A DNA stretch of 64,000 nucleotides. Source: Ewingella allii (lineage in GTDB: Bacteria; Pseudomonadota; Gammaproteobacteria; Enterobacterales; Enterobacteriaceae). The stretch's first letter is position 1; every line of letters starts with the position of its first letter. The stretch is taken from the NCBI RefSeq assembly GCF_044430645.1, contig NZ_JAWUDN010000004.1, forward strand, positions 248,001 to 312,000. Reading direction: 5' to 3'. This document shows positions 60,648 to 64,000 of this stretch, one piece after another. The notes under the pieces are model-generated. The model made no database searches. It had not been told where the DNA came from and worked only from the letters and a program-made list of their open reading frames with translations. The position numbers and the translations under genes are program-made.

Positions 60648-61454
60648 ATGACAGAATCAGCCCTGCAACGTTTGCTCACCATCATGAAAACCCTGCGCGA
60701 CCCTATTGCCGGATGCCCTTGGGACAAGGAGCAGACCTTTGAAACTATCGCGCCTTACACTCTAGAAGAGGCTTACGAAGTGCTCGACGCTATCGCTCGC
60801 AAGGACTACGACGACGTGCGCGACGAGCTGGGTGACTTACTCTTTCAGGTGGTGTTTTATGCTCAGATGGGCAGCGAGCAGGGGCTGTTTGCCTTCGACG
60901 ATATCTGCAATGCCATCTCCGACAAGCTCGAGCGCCGTCATCCTCACGTTTTCGCTAATGCCGGCAGCCCGCAAAAGGAGAAGAGCAGTCAGGATGTGTT
61001 AGCGAAATGGGAAGCGCGCAAGTCGCTGGAAAGGGCAGAGAAGTCGCTGCATTCCGCGCTGGATGATATTCCACAGGCTTTGCCAGCCCTAATGCGCGCG
61101 CATAAAATCCAAAAGCGCTGCGCTAACGTCGGCTTCGACTGGACCACCCTCGGCCCGGTGCTGGATAAAGTCTATGAAGAGATCGACGAAGTGATGCACG
61201 AGGCGCAACAGGCGGTTATCGACGAAGAGAAGCTGGGCGAAGAGATTGGCGACCTGCTGTTTGCGACCGTCAATCTGTCGCGCCATCTGGGACATAAAGC
61301 GGAAGATGCACTACAGGCCGCCAACCGTAAGTTTGAACGCCGCTTCCGTCATGTCGAGCAGATTATTCGTGAGCAAGGCTTAACCATGGAGGGCGCAACC
61401 TTGGATCAAATGGAAGAGGCGTGGCAGCAAGTGAAGCAGGGCGAGGCGCACTGA
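60648..61454 (+). CDS. mazG: Nucleoside triphosphate pyrophosphohydrolase MazG
   Basis: MazG hydrolyses NTPs and dNTPs to monophosphates and pyrophosphate and is thought to lower ppGpp-related stress. The 268-residue protein has two MazG domains, each with metal-binding Glu/Asp residues: LEEAYEVLDAI with DELGDLLFQVV in the first, and EEIDEVMHEAQ with EEIGDLLFATV in the second. E. coli has the toxin-antitoxin pair mazEF between relA and mazG; here the gap is only 92 bases and holds no gene. pyrG follows after 345 bases. Confidence 0.96.
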   Translation: MTESALQRLLTIMKTLRDPIAGCPWDKEQTFETIAPYTLEEAYEVLDAIARKDYDDVRDELGDLLFQVVFYAQMGSEQGLFAFDDICNAISDKLERRHPHVFANAGSPQKEKSSQDVLAKWEARKSLERAEKSLHSALDDIPQALPALMRAHKIQKRCANVGFDWTTLGPVLDKVYEEIDEVMHEAQQAVIDEEKLGEEIGDLLFATVNLSRHLGHKAEDALQAANRKFERRFRHVEQIIREQGLTMEGATLDQMEEAWQQVKQGEAH

Positions 61455-61596
61455 CGTCCGCTCGGACTTTGATCGGCGACAATATCTGTCAGTGCTGAAA
61501 CGGTTAAGCTCAAACTTAGTCAGCCAAGTATTGTTTGGCCTGAGAGAGCAAAGTCCAACAAATTGAAATCTAAGAGATTTTATTGGGCTACGGCAG

Positions 61597-61633
61597 CAAG
61601 TTAGCGAATCACAATGGTTAACTTGTTGTTTTT
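61597..61633 (+). terminator. Possible mazG terminator
   Basis: CAAGTTA (61597-61603) pairs with TAACTTG (61619-61625) across a 15-base loop, followed by TTGTTTTT. The stem is AT-rich and the loop long, so the call is moderate. Confidence 0.5.
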
Positions 61634-61656
61634 AAAAGAATCAGAGGTAGGGGCTT

Positions 61657-61672
61657 GAAGAGTTAACTCTTC
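61657..61672. promoter_or_regulatory. Perfect 16-bp palindrome upstream of pyrG
   Basis: GAAGAGTTAACTCTTC is fully self-complementary and lies 45 bases before the -35 of the pyrG promoter. It could be a dimeric regulator site; I do not recognise the regulator. Confidence 0.5.
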
Positions 61673-61716
61673 TGAACTGAGGCGAAGAAAACGATGATAA
61701 ACAGCAAAACCTTTAT

Positions 61717-61745
61717 TTGTGGCGCGCACAAGGTTCCGGTATACT
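61717..61745 (+). promoter_or_regulatory. pyrG promoter
   Basis: TTGTGG (61717-61722) and TATACT (61740-61745) with 17-bp spacing form a good sigma-70 promoter about 50 bases upstream of pyrG. Confidence 0.75.
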
Positions 61746-61799
61746 GTTTTCCCGTCTTGGTTATTCCATCGTCTTTAAACCTAACCTCTCAGGTTCAGC

Positions 61800-63437
61800 A
61801 TGACAACTAATTATATTTTTGTGACCGGCGGGGTCGTATCCTCTCTGGGTAAAGGCATTGCCGCAGCCTCTCTGGCGGCTATTCTCGAAGCCCGTGGCCT
61901 CAACGTGACCATCATGAAACTGGACCCGTATATCAACGTGGATCCGGGCACCATGAGCCCAACTCAGCACGGCGAAGTGTTCGTCACCGAAGACGGTGCT
62001 GAAACGGATCTCGATTTAGGTCACTACGAGCGCTTCATCCGCACCAAAATGACTCGTCGCAACAACTTCACTACGGGCCGCATCTACTCTGACGTACTGC
62101 GCAAAGAACGCCGTGGCGACTATCTGGGAGCGACTATTCAAGTTATCCCACACATCACCAACAACATTAAAGAACGTATCATCGAAGGCGGCGAAGGCCA
62201 TGATGTGGTTCTGGTTGAAATTGGCGGTACCGTTGGCGATATCGAATCTCTGCCATTCCTGGAAGCTATTCGCCAAATGGCGGTAGAAGTCGGCCGTGAG
62301 CACACGCTGTACATGCACCTGACTCTGGTTCCGTACATGGCAGCCGCCGGCGAAGTGAAAACCAAACCAACCCAGCACTCTGTTAAAGAACTGCTGTCGA
62401 TTGGTATTCAGCCAGACGTGCTGATCTGCCGTTCAGACCGTGCCGTACCGGCCAACGAACGCGCGAAAATCGCCTTGTTCTGTAACGTGCCAGAAAAAGC
62501 GGTTATTTCACTTAAAGACGTTGATTCCATTTATAAAATCCCGGCCCTATTGAAATCCCAGGGTCTGGACGACTATATTTGTAAACGATTCAGCTTGACC
62601 CCGCCTGAAGCTAACCTGTCCGAATGGGAGCAGGTAGTGTACGAAGAAGCGAACCCAGGTGGCGAAGTGACCATCGGGATGGTGGGTAAATACGTTGAGC
62701 TGCCAGATGCTTATAAGTCTGTTATCGAAGCACTTAAGCACGGCGGGCTGAAAAATCGTCTGACCGTCAACATCAAACTTATCGACTCGCAAGATGTCGA
62801 AACGCGTGGTGTAGAAATTCTGAAAGGGTTGGACGCTATCCTGATCCCTGGTGGCTTCGGTTACCGTGGTGTGGAAGGGAAAGTGATGACCGCCCAATAT
62901 GCGCGCGAAAACAACATCCCTTACCTGGGTATTTGTTTAGGTATGCAGGTCGCGTTGATGGAGTTTGCCCGCCACGTTGTTGGCATGGAAAACGCCAACT
63001 CAACCGAATTTGTGCCAGACTGTAAGTTCCCGGTTGTGGCATTGATTACCGAATGGCGTGATGAGAACGGCAATGTAGAAGTCCGTTCTGAAGAGAGTGA
63101 TTTAGGCGGCACCATGCGTGTCGGTGGGCAACAATGCCACCTGACTGACGGTAGCCTGGTTCGCGAGATGTACGGCGAGCCGACGATTGTTGAACGTCAT
63201 CGTCACCGTTACGAAGTAAACAACATGCTGCTCAAACAGATCGAAGCCGCGGGTTTACGCGTTGCAGGACGCTCTGGCGACAAGCAACTGGTGGAAATTA
63301 TCGAGCTGCCAAACCACCCATGGTTTGTGGCTTGCCAGTTCCACCCGGAATTTACGTCAACGCCGCGTGATGGTCATCCGTTGTTTGCAGGCTTTGTTAA
63401 AGCTGCCGGTGAGTATCAGAAGCGTCAGGTAAAATAA
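61800..63437 (+). CDS. pyrG: CTP synthase
   Basis: PyrG aminates UTP to CTP with glutamine as nitrogen donor and ATP. The product is 545 residues, as in E. coli. The N-terminal synthetase domain begins TNYIFVTGGVVSSLGKGIAA, and the C-terminal glutaminase domain has the nucleophile Cys379 (GICLGMQ) with the catalytic His and Glu in FHPEF near 515-517. It is followed after 74 bases by eno, with a hairpin between them, as in other enterobacteria. Confidence 0.98.
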   Translation: MTTNYIFVTGGVVSSLGKGIAAASLAAILEARGLNVTIMKLDPYINVDPGTMSPTQHGEVFVTEDGAETDLDLGHYERFIRTKMTRRNNFTTGRIYSDVLRKERRGDYLGATIQVIPHITNNIKERIIEGGEGHDVVLVEIGGTVGDIESLPFLEAIRQMAVEVGREHTLYMHLTLVPYMAAAGEVKTKPTQHSVKELLSIGIQPDVLICRSDRAVPANERAKIALFCNVPEKAVISLKDVDSIYKIPALLKSQGLDDYICKRFSLTPPEANLSEWEQVVYEEANPGGEVTIGMVGKYVELPDAYKSVIEALKHGGLKNRLTVNIKLIDSQDVETRGVEILKGLDAILIPGGFGYRGVEGKVMTAQYARENNIPYLGICLGMQVALMEFARHVVGMENANSTEFVPDCKFPVVALITEWRDENGNVEVRSEESDLGGTMRVGGQQCHLTDGSLVREMYGEPTIVERHRHRYEVNNMLLKQIEAAGLRVAGRSGDKQLVEIIELPNHPWFVACQFHPEFTSTPRDGHPLFAGFVKAAGEYQKRQVK

Positions 63438-63446
63438 ATATAGGAG

Positions 63447-63473
63447 AAACAACGTGCCATTGGCACGTTGTTT
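63447..63473 (+). terminator. Hairpin between pyrG and eno
   Basis: Arms AAACAACGTGCCA (63447-63459) and TGGCACGTTGTTT (63461-63473) form a near-perfect hairpin but have only three T at the end. Partial termination or mRNA processing between pyrG and eno is likely. Confidence 0.7.
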
Positions 63474-63511
63474 GTCTGAAGCTTTAGTTAACTTGTACTG
63501 AGGAAATCCTA

Positions 63512-64000
63512 ATGTCCAAAATCGTTAAAGTGATCGGTCGTGAAATCATCGACTCCCGTGGTAACCCTACTGTAGAAGCTGAAGTTCATCTGGAAGGCGG
63601 TTTCGTAGGTTTGGCAGCGGCTCCATCAGGCGCATCTACTGGTTCTCGCGAAGCGCTGGAACTGCGTGACGGTGATAAATCACGTTACCTGGGCAAAGGC
63701 GTTACTAAAGCCGTTGCTGCAGTAAATGGCCCAATCGCTGACGCTGTTAAAGGTAAAGACGCGAAAGACCAGGCTAACATCGACAAGATCATGATCGATC
63801 TCGACGGTACTGAGAACAAATCTAAGTTCGGTGCTAACGCGATTCTGGCTGTTTCCCTTGCTGCGGCTAAAGCTGCTGCTGCCTCTAAAGGCATGCCGCT
63901 GTACGCGCACATCGCTGAACTGAACGGCACCCCAGGCAAATACTCTATGCCTCTGCCAATGATGAACATCATCAACGGTGGCGAGCACGCTGATAACAAC
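63512..64000 (+). CDS. eno: Enolase, 5' part (cut by window edge)
   Basis: This is the first 163 codons of enolase, which converts 2-phosphoglycerate to phosphoenolpyruvate and is also a degradosome component in E. coli. It begins SKIVKVIGREIIDSRGNPTVEAEV and includes the mobile loop PSGASTG with its Mg-contacting Ser, then ends in MPLPMMNIINGGEHADNN at the window limit. ATG 63512 has AGGA at 63501-63504. The gene is open at the right edge, not truncated biologically as far as can be seen. Confidence 0.97.
   Translation, partial: MSKIVKVIGREIIDSRGNPTVEAEVHLEGGFVGLAAAPSGASTGSREALELRDGDKSRYLGKGVTKAVAAVNGPIADAVKGKDAKDQANIDKIMIDLDGTENKSKFGANAILAVSLAAAKAAAASKGMPLYAHIAELNGTPGKYSMPLPMMNIINGGEHADNN

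Larger units (their letters stand above)
61455..61799. other. 345-base region between mazG and pyrG
   Basis: No gene is seen. In order it holds a probable mazG terminator (61597-61633), a perfect 16-bp palindrome (61657-61672) and a clear pyrG promoter (61717-61745). The part from 61455 to 61590 shows nothing I can identify. Confidence 0.5.

Overview
The window is a stretch of bacterial chromosome from the order Enterobacterales. Protein after protein matches its Escherichia coli counterpart in length and in active-site residue number (AcnB 865 residues with Cys710/769/772, SpeD Lys111-Ser112, PyrG Cys379, HemL Lys265). Gene order and the inserted genes fit a Yersiniaceae-type genome (Serratia, Rahnella, Ewingella or Rouxiella) better than Escherichia; this genus-level guess is inference from synteny. 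No rRNA, tRNA, CRISPR array, prophage or insertion sequence was seen.

Layout. 1-3413: acnB and yacL. 3418-5297: two genes absent here in E. coli, a YddG-like exporter and an unrecognised outer-membrane beta-barrel protein whose upstream region carries repeated TTAA-based motifs. 5696-7958: polyamine genes speE-speD and yacC. 8063-9779: cueO with a CueR-type promoter. 9890-12280: an isolated gutQ, then hpt and can. 12429-14122: ABC exporter yadGH. 14135-14455: a tandem 158-bp duplication carrying two terminators. 14471-16656: pantothenate genes panD, panC and panB. 16759-18869: qseBC with a perfect CTTAAG-N5-CTTAAG box. 18897-24223, minus strand: folK, pcnB, gluQRS, dksA, sfsA, thpR. 24303-29459: hrpB and mrcB. 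29522-31060: a POT-family peptide transporter. 31558-37645: ferrichrome uptake fhuACDB behind a Fur-like box. 37711-41094: hemL, clcA, erpA. 41204-43318: a small secreted protein of unknown function, btuF, mtn. 43517-48063: dgt, degP (sigma-E-type promoter) and cdaR. 48216-50341: garR and garK. 50471-53734: a PLP-dependent amino-acid deaminase and an incomplete lactose/cellobiose-type PTS (IIA and IIC only) behind a LacI-type operator. 54097-60555: barA, rlmD, relA. 60648-64000: mazG, pyrG and the first 163 codons of eno, cut by the window edge.

How it works together. Most of the window is core metabolism and stress physiology: TCA cycle, polyamines, pantothenate, haem and nucleotides; the stringent response (relA, dksA, mazG); envelope quality control (degP, mrcB); iron, copper and Fe-S handling (fhuACDB, cueO, erpA). 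The accessory genes sit at junctions where E. coli has something else: yacL/speD, cueO/hpt (gcd in E. coli), panB/folK (yad fimbriae in E. coli), mrcB/fhuA, erpA/btuF (yadS in E. coli) and cdaR/barA.

The most notable observations are these. The pcnB start is a non-AUG ATT codon, shared with E. coli, and the protein has an extra Arg/Asn/Asp-rich N-terminal tail of about 120 residues. A QseB/PmrA-type box precedes qseBC, and similar 11-bp-phased TTAA pairs precede the orphan outer-membrane protein. There is also the tandem terminator duplication, the IIB-less PTS with its operator, and the small secreted protein beside btuF. I found no clear evidence for a wholly new multi-gene system.
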